NCBI RefSeq assembly: GCF_013149275.1
Contig: NZ_JABGNA010000001.1
Coordinates: 868,001-932,000, forward strand
Length of the DNA: 64,000 nucleotides
Reading direction: 5' to 3'
Origin: Mucilaginibacter sp. SG564
Lineage (GTDB): Bacteria; Bacteroidota; Bacteroidia; Sphingobacteriales; Sphingobacteriaceae
Shown: positions 19,316-27,959 of the stretch, in pieces
How the letters are laid out: each line of letters begins with the position of its first letter
Numbering within the stretch: position 1 is the stretch's first letter
Program-made: the position numbers and the translations under genes
The notes under the pieces: generated by a model
Seen by the model: only the letters and a program-made list of their open reading frames with translations
The model's database searches: none
What the model was told of the DNA's origin: nothing

Positions 19316-19331
19316 GTTAAAATATGTACCA
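19316..19331 (-). promoter_or_regulatory. Candidate sigma-54-like promoter for the permease 7-6 unit
   Basis: The minus strand reads TGGTACATATTTTAAC. The GG (19329-19330) is 55 bp from the first box of the operator at 19385. The -24-like half TTGGTAC is close to consensus; the -12-like half is TTAA. The start codon of permease 7 is about 60 bp downstream. Confidence 0.55.
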
Positions 19332-19384
19332 ATTATGTAAAATATTAATAAACAGCAAATTACATTTAAATTGATATCCTAACT

Positions 19385-19422
19385 GTTCGCAGGCGTAACA
19401 GTTGGTGTCCGGTTATGATACA
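19385..19422 (-). promoter_or_regulatory. Tandem operator, copy 3
   Basis: The boxes are GTTCGCAGGCGTAACA at 19385 and GTCCGGTTATGATACA at 19407, 22 bp apart. The second box is identical to the second box of the copy at 35213. It is located directly beside the terminator of the DUF4097 gene and upstream of permease 7. Confidence 0.73.
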
Positions 19423-19424
19423 GT

Positions 19425-19467
19425 AAAAAGCAAAAAGCCCATCGGGCTAATTCCCCAACAGGCTTTT
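19425..19467 (-). terminator. Intrinsic terminator after the DUF4097 gene
   Basis: A 14-bp stem is formed by plus-strand 19433-19446 and 19454-19467 (AAAAGCC and its partner, with three G-U pairs in RNA) with a 7-base loop. Minus-direction T runs come from the A tracts at 19425-19436. It ends the long unit that starts at the adaptor gene (35114). Confidence 0.8.
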
Positions 19468-19486
19468 ATATATGATTAATAGCTAA

Positions 19487-20521
19487 CTAGTTCACATTCA
19501 AATTAACACGACCGTTCCCTCTTACCTGCACCAGTGCGCCTCCCCCATTGAGTTTACCCTGAACCTTTTCCTTTTCTTTGGTACCCTCAAAATTTCCTGT
19601 AAAATTAGTTTCCACCTTGTCGCCACGCAGATCCAGATCTACACCTTGTTTTGACGGCAGATCCAGGTCAATATGCCCTGAGCTTACATCTATTTTAACA
19701 TATTTACCTACGCTGTTAAATTGCGCATGAAAACTACCCGAACTGGTTGAAGCTTCCAGTGCACATGATAATTGGGTAAGATTAATACTGCCGCCGCTTG
19801 TACCTGTTATCAGCTCGCCGTTAATGCTGTTACCACGAATACTGCCACCGCTTGTGGTTGCATCTATATTACCCTGAAGTCCTTCCAGTTGTAATGACCC
19901 TCCGGAAGTTTCCAACCTGATATGCCCAATGCAATTAGCAGCAGTGATGCTCCCTCCGCTGGTTGACAGATCAATATCCTGACCTGAATTACTTACATGA
20001 ATACTGCCGCCTGATGTTCTGCCTCGAATAGCGCCCGTTAGCCTATCCATATGCAAACTGCCACCACTGGTTTCAAAAGTTTGTTTACCGGTTAAATTGT
20101 CCAGATGGATACTGCCTCCGCTGGTATTCAGATCAGTAGTTACTTGCTTTGGTACAAAAACTTTAAACGATATGTTCAGCGAATTATTCCAGTTAAAAAG
20201 GCCCTTGCTTTTGCCTTTGGCTATAGCCTGCACCTCGCCGTTGTTAACGGTTATATCCAGTACATAATTCTCTAAGCGCTTTTTTATTTCATCATTCGAA
20301 ATATTGCCGATACCATTATTACCGCTGATATATACTTCAACCCGCGGATCCCCATTTCCGGCACCACTCACCGTAATACTGCCGCCCGATGTTTTCACGA
20401 CAACGGATCTGATGGCAGATTCTTTTAATAATTTTGTCATATAAGGAGCCTGTCCATCACGTTGGGCAAAGGCAATCCAACTTTGGCCGGAGATAAGTAA
20501 TAACAGTAAATATTTTTTCAT
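19487..20521 (-). CDS. Secreted DUF4097-type beta-repeat protein
   Basis: A 344-aa protein with a cleavable signal peptide (MKKYLLLLLISGQSWIAFA, then QRD), so periplasmic or surface-exposed. The body is a run of about ten repeats of about 19-22 residues, each beginning TSGGSI or a variant (TSGGSL, TSSGSF, VSSGHI). It matches the DUF4097/putative auto-transporter adhesin repeat family, which is expected to form a beta-solenoid. The last 50 residues are charged (GTKEKEKVQGKL) and break the pattern. It lies 91 bp after permease 8 and is the last gene before a strong terminator, so it belongs to the adaptor-ATPase-permease unit. Its role is unknown. Candidates are a surface ligand, an exported cargo or a periplasmic accessory of the pump. 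Confidence 0.82.
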   Translation of the reverse strand: MKKYLLLLLISGQSWIAFAQRDGQAPYMTKLLKESAIRSVVVKTSGGSITVSGAGNGDPRVEVYISGNNGIGNISNDEIKKRLENYVLDITVNNGEVQAIAKGKSKGLFNWNNSLNISFKVFVPKQVTTDLNTSGGSIHLDNLTGKQTFETSGGSLHMDRLTGAIRGRTSGGSIHVSNSGQDIDLSTSGGSITAANCIGHIRLETSGGSLQLEGLQGNIDATTSGGSIRGNSINGELITGTSGGSINLTQLSCALEASTSSGSFHAQFNSVGKYVKIDVSSGHIDLDLPSKQGVDLDLRGDKVETNFTGNFEGTKEKEKVQGKLNGGGALVQVRGNGRVNLNVN

Positions 20522-20612
20522 GATTGTTTAGTTTGTACACATAAGACCAATATCCGAAGATTATGGTTGCATCCCGTTAAAAATATATCTTATAAATGAT
20601 TTTCTTCTGTGG

Positions 20613-23036
20613 TTATTCGCTTTTTAAGCTTTTTACAGGGTTAGCCAATGCCGATTTAATAGACTGGAAGCTGATGGTTAAGAAGGCAATCACAATAGCA
20701 CCTGTGCCGGCTAATAGTACTATCCACCATTGAAAGTTAACCCGATAGGCAAAACCTTGTAACCATTTGTGCATAAAGTACCAGGCCAATGGCGATGAGA
20801 TGAGTATGGCTATAAATACCAGTTTAATAAAATCTTTAGTAAGCATGGTTACTATAACGGTAACATCAGCTCCTAATACCTTGCGTATGCCAATCTCTTT
20901 GGTACGCTGTTCTGCGGCATATGCGGCTAAGCCAAATAAGCCTAAGCAAGCAATAGCAATAGCCAGCGAGGTAAAAACCACAAATATTTTTCCAACACGT
21001 TCTTCTGACCGATAAGTGGCTTCAAAATCCTGATCCATAAAGGAATAAGCAAAATGCTGATTAGGAACCAATGATTCCCATTTGGTTTTTATCTGAGCGA
21101 GCAAAGTTGGCAGATTTTGTGTTTGTACCCGTATACTTAAAGCGCCACGGTCTTCTTCCAGAAACAAAGTAACCGGCGAAATATTATCCCGTAAGGAGCT
21201 GAAATGGAAATCCTTAATAACACCGATGATATTAAGTTTTTTGATGTTTTTACCAGAACTATCCATAGGCCGGTAAATTGGCTTGTTTAAGGGTGAAGTA
21301 AGTCCGAGTAAACGTGCGGCTGTTTCATTGATGATCATGGAAGAAGAATCGGTTAGCATATCTGCAGAAAAGTTACGGCCATTGATCAGTTTAATACCAA
21401 GAGTATTGATATAATCCTCATCAACCGACCATATCTGAGGTAAAATGGCCCGCTTTTGGTCGAGAGTAGGATCCTGGAACAAGGCCGAGGTATTTCTGTC
21501 ATCGGCAGTTGGTAAATATCCGGTCATGGTAGCATTAACTACACCCGATAACTGTTTGATCTCCTGTTTGAAAATTTTCGCCTGGTTACCCATTGCGCCT
21601 ATGTTTTTTACAATGACTACCTGGTTACGATCATATCCCAGGTTTTTATGTTGTATATAGTTAAGCTGATTATAAATAACCAGTGTACCGATGATCAGGA
21701 TAATGGATATAGAAAACTGGAAAACTACCAGGAAACTCCGGAGCCTGCCACCTTTAAAACCGGCTGACAATTTACCTTTAAGCACATCAACGGGCTGAAA
21801 CGCTGAAAGGAAAAAAGCCGGGTAAAAACCAGCTAAAGCCCCTATAGTTAATGATATAGCTACGATAACCGGCAGTAGCCAAAACATTGATTGCGAGGTT
21901 ATAGCCAGTTCCTTATTAGCCATTTGATTAAAGAAAGGCAGCATAACCCATGCTAGCGCCACGGCAATAAGCGTAGATACAAATGTTACTAAAATTGACT
22001 CTGTTAAGAATTGAGTGACCAATGAACCACGCCCCGAGCCCAAAACTTTACGCACCCCAACTTCACGTGCCCGGTTGGAGGAACGCGCGGTAGAAAGATT
22101 CATAAAATTGACACAGGCTATGAGCAGAATAAACAAAGCAATTGCCGAAAGTATATATACATACTGGATGCTCCCATTGCGCCCCAACTCGCCTATCCGG
22201 TTAGAGTGCAAGTGGATATCTTTAAGAGGTATTAAACTCATTTTAAAATAATTACCTGCCTTTTCAAACTCATCGATGGTTAAGTGTACCATGCTTTGCA
22301 ACTCGATATTGACATGCCTGCGCAAAAAAGCCGGGAGTTGAGCATTCAGTCTTTTATAATCAGCCCCAGGTTTTAGTAAAACATAAGTGTTAAAGTTATT
22401 GCTTAACCAGGTTGTTTCTCTGCTTTCAGGGAATGATGACATGGAAAGAAAAAAGTCGTAATTAAAATGTGATTGTTTAGGAATGTCTTTGATAACGCCA
22501 GTAATTTTATAATTATCCTTATCATTAAATAGCAATGTTTTACCAACTACATCGGTGCTGTTAAAATACTTTTTAGCTACACTTTCTGTAATTACGGCAC
22601 TATTGGGTTCCACTAATGCAGTTGTCGGATTTCCATTGATCATGGGTAGGGTAAAAATATCAAACAAGCCAGGATCGCTATAGATCATCATGTTTTCCTG
22701 GATGTTCTGATTATCTTTTTTTACGCGCACGCCTCCTCTTGCCTGAAATCGCACCGTATTTTCAACATCAGGAAATTCACTTTTTAAAACCTGGGCCAAA
22801 GGAGCCATGGTTTGGGCATATATGGAATGATTACCGCCAAATTTTATTTCAAAATTCACGCGTACTATGCGGTCGGCTTTTTTATTGAATTTATCGTAGC
22901 TCAGTTCATCAATCACATAAAAAACAATCAGCAAACAGGTGGCTAAACCAACAGACAAGCCTAAAATATTAATAGCGGTGAAGCCAATGTTTTTTCGCAG
23001 ACCGCGAATGGCAGTTTTGATATAATTTTTTAGCAT
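20613..23036 (-). CDS. MacB/FtsX-type ABC permease 8
   Basis: An 807-aa permease, near-duplicate of permease 12. They share KNxGFTAINILGL, ATCLLI, YVIDELSYD, the subclass motif LIPLxDIHLxSN and SSNRAREVGVRKVLGS in the first coupling region. The second coupling motif is KEIGIRKVLG followed by ADVTVI, and the C terminus is NPVKSLKSE. It is the fifth permease of the unit from 35114, 95 bp behind permease 9 and 91 bp ahead of the DUF4097 gene. Permeases 8 and 12 bracket three members of other types. Confidence 0.92.
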   Translation of the reverse strand: MLKNYIKTAIRGLRKNIGFTAINILGLSVGLATCLLIVFYVIDELSYDKFNKKADRIVRVNFEIKFGGNHSIYAQTMAPLAQVLKSEFPDVENTVRFQARGGVRVKKDNQNIQENMMIYSDPGLFDIFTLPMINGNPTTALVEPNSAVITESVAKKYFNSTDVVGKTLLFNDKDNYKITGVIKDIPKQSHFNYDFFLSMSSFPESRETTWLSNNFNTYVLLKPGADYKRLNAQLPAFLRRHVNIELQSMVHLTIDEFEKAGNYFKMSLIPLKDIHLHSNRIGELGRNGSIQYVYILSAIALFILLIACVNFMNLSTARSSNRAREVGVRKVLGSGRGSLVTQFLTESILVTFVSTLIAVALAWVMLPFFNQMANKELAITSQSMFWLLPVIVAISLTIGALAGFYPAFFLSAFQPVDVLKGKLSAGFKGGRLRSFLVVFQFSISIILIIGTLVIYNQLNYIQHKNLGYDRNQVVIVKNIGAMGNQAKIFKQEIKQLSGVVNATMTGYLPTADDRNTSALFQDPTLDQKRAILPQIWSVDEDYINTLGIKLINGRNFSADMLTDSSSMIINETAARLLGLTSPLNKPIYRPMDSSGKNIKKLNIIGVIKDFHFSSLRDNISPVTLFLEEDRGALSIRVQTQNLPTLLAQIKTKWESLVPNQHFAYSFMDQDFEATYRSEERVGKIFVVFTSLAIAIACLGLFGLAAYAAEQRTKEIGIRKVLGADVTVIVTMLTKDFIKLVFIAILISSPLAWYFMHKWLQGFAYRVNFQWWIVLLAGTGAIVIAFLTISFQSIKSALANPVKSLKSE

Positions 23037-23131
23037 GATCTTGAAATATTAAAATATTCTTTACTAAAACTCAATCCCACTTTTCTAAAATGCGTTATCT
23101 ACAAAACATACAATTCAAAGCACAACTCCCC

Positions 23132-25492
23132 CTATTCGCTTCTTAAACTTTTTATCGGGTTAGTCAACGCGGCCTTTATTGATTGAAAACTAACTGTTGC
23201 CAAAGCAATGATTATTGTTAGTAAACCTGCAGCTATAAATACCCAAACCTGGATATTTATACGGTAGGTATAGTTTTGTAACCAAACATGCATGCCATAC
23301 CACGCTATGGGTGATGCTATCAAAAACGAAATGATCACAAGCGTTAAAAAATCTTTAGATAACAAGGTGGTCAAACTAGAAACTGATGCGCCTAAAACTT
23401 TGCGAACACTGATCTCCTTTTGACGATTTTGGGCCATATAAGCCGCTAAGCCAAATAAACCAAGGCACGATATAAATATGGTTAGGCCAGCAAATAAGGT
23501 TGCCAACGTACCTGTTCGCTTTTCGTCGTTAAACTTACGGGCATACTCATCGTCGGCAAAATGATACTCAAAGGGATATTCTGAATTGTATTTTTTAAAC
23601 ACGCCTTCGGCACGTTTCAGGTTTTCGGCAGTACTATTTGCTGGGTTTAATTTATAGTGTATCACATTAAACCATGATTTTGGGCCCTGTACAAGCATTG
23701 GCCTAACAGGTTCATACGGCGATTCGATGATAAAATCTTTGACCACACCGATAATATGCCAATTACGGTTATCGCCGTTTTTCACGATCTGACCTATTGG
23801 ATTTTTAAATCCCATAACCTTGGCGGCTGCTTCATTCAGCACCATTGCTGTTGAGTCGGTTGGATAAGTAGCAACATCAATATCCCGACCTGCTACAATT
23901 TTTAAACCTATTGTCTTCGCAAAATCGCCATCGGTATTGTAAACAATAAAGTCAATTTTCTGACTCTGATCCTTTCCTTTCCAGTCATAGCCCCAGCTGT
24001 CACTCCAGCGCTGCGTAATAGGCGAACTTGTTTTGGTTACCGACATAGCAGCCCCACTGCTAATTAGTTCGCTCCTGATCAATTTGTAGTTCTTTTCAAT
24101 ACTACCCATCATCATCGTATAAACCAGATTATCCTTTTTATAACCTAATTCTCTATCCTGCGCATACTGCATTTGGTTACGCACAATAATGGTACAAATG
24201 ATAAGCACAATAGCAAAAGTAAACTGTATAACTACCAGTAGTTTACGCGGGGTAACTAAAGCGTTGGCCGCCTTAAACGTGCCTTTTAAAACACTTACCG
24301 GCCTAAATGATGATAAATAGAAAGCGGGATAACTGCCCGCTATAGAACCGGTTAGCACTACAAACATTAGAAACACAAGCCAAAAGCTAATATTGCCAAA
24401 TGGTATAAACAGCTGTTTATCTGTTAATTGATTAAAACCAGAAATGCTGATCTGTACTATAATGAGGGCTACTATACCGGCAATAAAGGCCAGTAATATA
24501 GATTCGCCAAGGAACTGGCCTATGAGCGAACCTTTTTGAGCGCCAACCACTTTCCGTATACCTACTTCCCGGGCCCGCCGCTCACTGCGTGCCGTACTCA
24601 AATTCATGAAGTTAATGCAAGCAATGAGTAAAATAAACATGGCTATCACCCCAAATAACTTTACCGTATTGATACGGCCACCAACCACTTTGCCATTTTC
24701 AAATTCTGAGTATAACCGCCATTTGCTGGCTGGATGCATAAATACATCATCGTCTTTTTGGTCGGAGTGTGATCTGGTGATATTTAAAACCTGTTTATTC
24801 AACGCTGTTTCAGTAACATTAGGCTTAGTCAGCACCCAGGTTTGTACTGAATTGTTACCCCAATTTTTCTCATCCTCATGCTCTGTTTTTATCAGGTAGC
24901 TCCAGGGTATCAGGTATTCAAAATTAAAACGAGTATTATTGGGCAGTGCTTTCATAACGGCGGTAACCGTAAAATTGTCAACACTATCAATTCTAACTGT
25001 TTTGCCGATGGCATTCTCATTGCCAAACAGTTTTTTGGAAAGCTGCTCAGTGATCACGATAGAACTTATTGTATTTAGCGCCGTTTTTGAATTACCTTTT
25101 AACAAAGGAAAGCTAAACATGGTCAGGAAACCCGGATCAGTAAAATAACCAGGAACATTTAAGTGTTTATCGCCTACGGTAAACAAAAAGTTAGCTGATG
25201 TAGTTCTGGCCACATCTTCTACCCCCGGATATTCCTGCTTTAGGGTTTTAGCCATTACCTTAGGTGTGGTTGGCCAGCACCAAAGTTTACCATCAAAAAC
25301 CGCACGGTTATAAGCCAGATATAATCGCGATTTATTGGCGTGGAACTGATCGTAGCTCACTTCATTCTGGATCCAAAATAAAATGAGGGCAGCACTTGCC
25401 ATGCCAATCGCCAAACCAGCTATGTTTATCAGCGAAAATGATTTATGGCGTAATAAATTCCGCCAGGCTATTTTTATGAAGTTCTTGATCAT
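23132..25492 (-). CDS. MacB/FtsX-type ABC permease 9
   Basis: A 786-aa permease opening MIKNFIKIAWRNLLRHKSFSLINIAGLAIG. The first domain ends HPASKWRLYSEFENGKVVGG, a variant of the DWHLY/NGxxxGG subclass. The first coupling motif is REVGIRKVVG. The second is KEISVRKVLG, with Ser where most sisters have Gly, a change shared only with permease 10. The C terminus is NPIKSLRSE. The 76-bp spacer to permease 10 includes a leader nearly identical to the one before permease 11, suggesting that spacer and gene were copied together. Confidence 0.92.
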   Translation of the reverse strand: MIKNFIKIAWRNLLRHKSFSLINIAGLAIGMASAALILFWIQNEVSYDQFHANKSRLYLAYNRAVFDGKLWCWPTTPKVMAKTLKQEYPGVEDVARTTSANFLFTVGDKHLNVPGYFTDPGFLTMFSFPLLKGNSKTALNTISSIVITEQLSKKLFGNENAIGKTVRIDSVDNFTVTAVMKALPNNTRFNFEYLIPWSYLIKTEHEDEKNWGNNSVQTWVLTKPNVTETALNKQVLNITRSHSDQKDDDVFMHPASKWRLYSEFENGKVVGGRINTVKLFGVIAMFILLIACINFMNLSTARSERRAREVGIRKVVGAQKGSLIGQFLGESILLAFIAGIVALIIVQISISGFNQLTDKQLFIPFGNISFWLVFLMFVVLTGSIAGSYPAFYLSSFRPVSVLKGTFKAANALVTPRKLLVVIQFTFAIVLIICTIIVRNQMQYAQDRELGYKKDNLVYTMMMGSIEKNYKLIRSELISSGAAMSVTKTSSPITQRWSDSWGYDWKGKDQSQKIDFIVYNTDGDFAKTIGLKIVAGRDIDVATYPTDSTAMVLNEAAAKVMGFKNPIGQIVKNGDNRNWHIIGVVKDFIIESPYEPVRPMLVQGPKSWFNVIHYKLNPANSTAENLKRAEGVFKKYNSEYPFEYHFADDEYARKFNDEKRTGTLATLFAGLTIFISCLGLFGLAAYMAQNRQKEISVRKVLGASVSSLTTLLSKDFLTLVIISFLIASPIAWYGMHVWLQNYTYRINIQVWVFIAAGLLTIIIALATVSFQSIKAALTNPIKSLRSE

Positions 25493-25568
25493 AATGATTG
25501 AAATTCTAATTTCTAAACTCTATTTATCTAAAAAATAAATTCTAAATAGCTTTCTGCTTTTAGCCCCT

Positions 25569-27935
25569 CTACTCATTCTTCAAGCTTTTCACCGGGTTGC
25601 TCAAAGCTGCTTTTATAGCCTGCCAGCTTACTGTAAGCATACACACAACTATGCTTATACTTATGGTGGCTATAAATACCCACCAGCTTACATCTGTGCG
25701 GTAAGTATAATGGGCCAACCAGCGATTCATGTAATACCAGCTGATAGCCGAACCAATCACAAACGAAATAATAACCAATTGAAGGAATTCTTTTGACAGA
25801 CTGAACCAAAGGTGGCTGATACTCGCGCCTAACACCTTGCGGATACTTATTTCCTTCTTACGCTGTTCGGCTGCGAATGATGCAAGTCCGAACAAACCTA
25901 AACACGATATCACGATAGCCAGTATGGTGAACGAAGTTGATAGCGTGCCCAGTAATTTTTCCGTCTGAAATTTCCCATTAAAGCTTTCGTCAACAAATTT
26001 GTATTGAAATGGGTACTCTGGATTATATTTTTTATATATCGCTTCCAGTTTTGCAAGACTTTGTGATACAGGAGCCTTGGGGTTTAAACGCATACCCACT
26101 TGCCCAGCCCAGCTTTTATCAAACCCAATGATTACGGGTTTTACCGGTTCATAAGGTGATGCCCAAACAAAATTTTTAACCACGCCTATTACCGTGCATT
26201 GTTTTCCCTGCCATTTTACAATTTGGCCTAATGGCTGTTTTAACCGCATCATTTTCACAGCCGCTTCGTTAAGCATTAGCGTTGATGTATCGCCAGTGCG
26301 GCTTTCATCAAAATCCCTTCCCTGTAAAACATGCAAGCCAAAGGTTGATGTAAAATGATAGGATACAGCTATCTGGTCAATAGGTATCTTATCCTCGCCG
26401 GCAAGCTGTCCGGGCCATGTTACGCCCCAGGTATTGCCATTAGTGTGGGCAATACTACCCGATGTAGCCGCGGCATCTGTTATTGCACCCGAACTGATGG
26501 CATCTCTCCTGAAGTTATCAAACTGTTTGATCATATTACCTTCCAGGTCAAACTCTACCAGCCCCTGCTGTAAATAGCCAACCGGCCTGTTTTTGATAAA
26601 GCTGATCTGCTTATAGATCAGGATGCTTGAAATGATCAAACAGGTAGCAAATACAAATTGTGTTATCACCAATATCTGCCGGGTGTGCCATATTGTTTTG
26701 CCGGTACTATTTACACCTTTTAGTACTTTTACAGGTTTAAATGACGACAAAAACAGAGCCGGATAACTACCTGCCAGCAAGCCAGTTACCAGGGTTACGG
26801 CTATGGCTGCAACCCATGCCCAGTAATTAGTGTACGGTATAGTTAACTGCCTGCCGATAAGTTCGTTGAACGATGGTAATAGAGCCGACATCAGCAAAAG
26901 CGCGAATACAAAAGCAAGGAAAGCTGTAAGTATGGATTCGCCTAAAAATTGCTGTATGATAGCGGCGCGTCTTGCCCCCACAACTTTGCGGATACCCACT
27001 TCGCGCGAGCGGCGTTCAGAGCGTGCGGTTGAAAGATTCATGAAATTGATGCAGGCTATCAGTAAGATCCCTATGGCTAATAGCAAAAAGAGGCGTACAT
27101 ATTCAATACTGCCGCCGGTATTTACCCCATTCTTGAAATCGCTGTGCAAATGCCAGCTAGTAAAGGGGAATAAAAACAATTTATTCTCCTTATTATCTGC
27201 ATTATAGCGGGCTACAAGCTTTTTTATTTTACCGCTGAGTGCATCAGCATCTACACCCGGTTTAACCAGTACATAGGTCATAAAGGAATAATTTCCCCAG
27301 CCTGAATTTTTGACCCAGGGTTGTGTACTTTCAAAAAGTTTCCAGGATATAAGCGCTTTAAACCGGAAGGTTGAATTTTGAGGCAGGTCTTTTATTACCG
27401 CGCTCACTTTTACCAGTTGGGTGCCATTTAACTTTACTGTTTGCCCCATCGGGTCTTTATCGCCAAACAGAGCTTTCACGGCCGATTCGGTCATAATCAC
27501 CGACGATATATCTTTAAATGCATCCCGCTTGTTACCCTTCACAAAATTAAGCGTAAATATATCCAGGTAAGAAGCATCGGCCGACATCACGTTAAACTTG
27601 AGCGGCTTATTGTTATAGTTAAACAATTGATCGTAAGCCCAATTGGTACGTGCGGTGGTTTCTATTTCCGGGTAATCTTTTTGTAATACGCCGGCAAGCT
27701 GTACGGGTGTTGCATCGCCGGTACCGATTCCGTTATCGATCGGCTGATTTTTCATTACCTTGTATATCCTGTCCTTCTTCTCGTGAAAACTGTCAAACGT
27801 AACTTCATTGTATACATATATCAGCAGTATGAAGCTTACGGCCATCCCCGCGCCTAATCCACCAATATTAATAGCCGAGTATAGTTTATTCTTCACTAAA
27901 CTTCGCCAGGCTATTTTAAAGTAATTTCTTAACAT
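25569..27935 (-). CDS. MacB/FtsX-type ABC permease 10
   Basis: A 788-aa permease opening MLRNYFKIAWRSLVKNKLYSAINIGGLGAG. The subclass motif is FTSWHLHSDFKNGVNTGG, as in permeases 1, 3, 4 and 9. The coupling motifs are REVGIRKVVG and KEISIRKVLG (Ser in place of Gly, shared with permease 9). The C terminus is NPVKSLKNE. Its start is 24 bp after the stop of permease 11. It is third in the unit counting from the ATPase gene. Nothing points to inactivation. Confidence 0.92.
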   Translation of the reverse strand: MLRNYFKIAWRSLVKNKLYSAINIGGLGAGMAVSFILLIYVYNEVTFDSFHEKKDRIYKVMKNQPIDNGIGTGDATPVQLAGVLQKDYPEIETTARTNWAYDQLFNYNNKPLKFNVMSADASYLDIFTLNFVKGNKRDAFKDISSVIMTESAVKALFGDKDPMGQTVKLNGTQLVKVSAVIKDLPQNSTFRFKALISWKLFESTQPWVKNSGWGNYSFMTYVLVKPGVDADALSGKIKKLVARYNADNKENKLFLFPFTSWHLHSDFKNGVNTGGSIEYVRLFLLLAIGILLIACINFMNLSTARSERRSREVGIRKVVGARRAAIIQQFLGESILTAFLAFVFALLLMSALLPSFNELIGRQLTIPYTNYWAWVAAIAVTLVTGLLAGSYPALFLSSFKPVKVLKGVNSTGKTIWHTRQILVITQFVFATCLIISSILIYKQISFIKNRPVGYLQQGLVEFDLEGNMIKQFDNFRRDAISSGAITDAAATSGSIAHTNGNTWGVTWPGQLAGEDKIPIDQIAVSYHFTSTFGLHVLQGRDFDESRTGDTSTLMLNEAAVKMMRLKQPLGQIVKWQGKQCTVIGVVKNFVWASPYEPVKPVIIGFDKSWAGQVGMRLNPKAPVSQSLAKLEAIYKKYNPEYPFQYKFVDESFNGKFQTEKLLGTLSTSFTILAIVISCLGLFGLASFAAEQRKKEISIRKVLGASISHLWFSLSKEFLQLVIISFVIGSAISWYYMNRWLAHYTYRTDVSWWVFIATISISIVVCMLTVSWQAIKAALSNPVKSLKNE

Positions 27936-27959
27936 GGGTTTTAACTTAAATCTACTATT

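Noticed and set aside
19487..20521. Regular DNA repeats that might be read as a CRISPR-like array
   Set aside because: The repeats are in frame, code for TSGGSI units, and show codon-level variation; spacer-repeat structure is absent.
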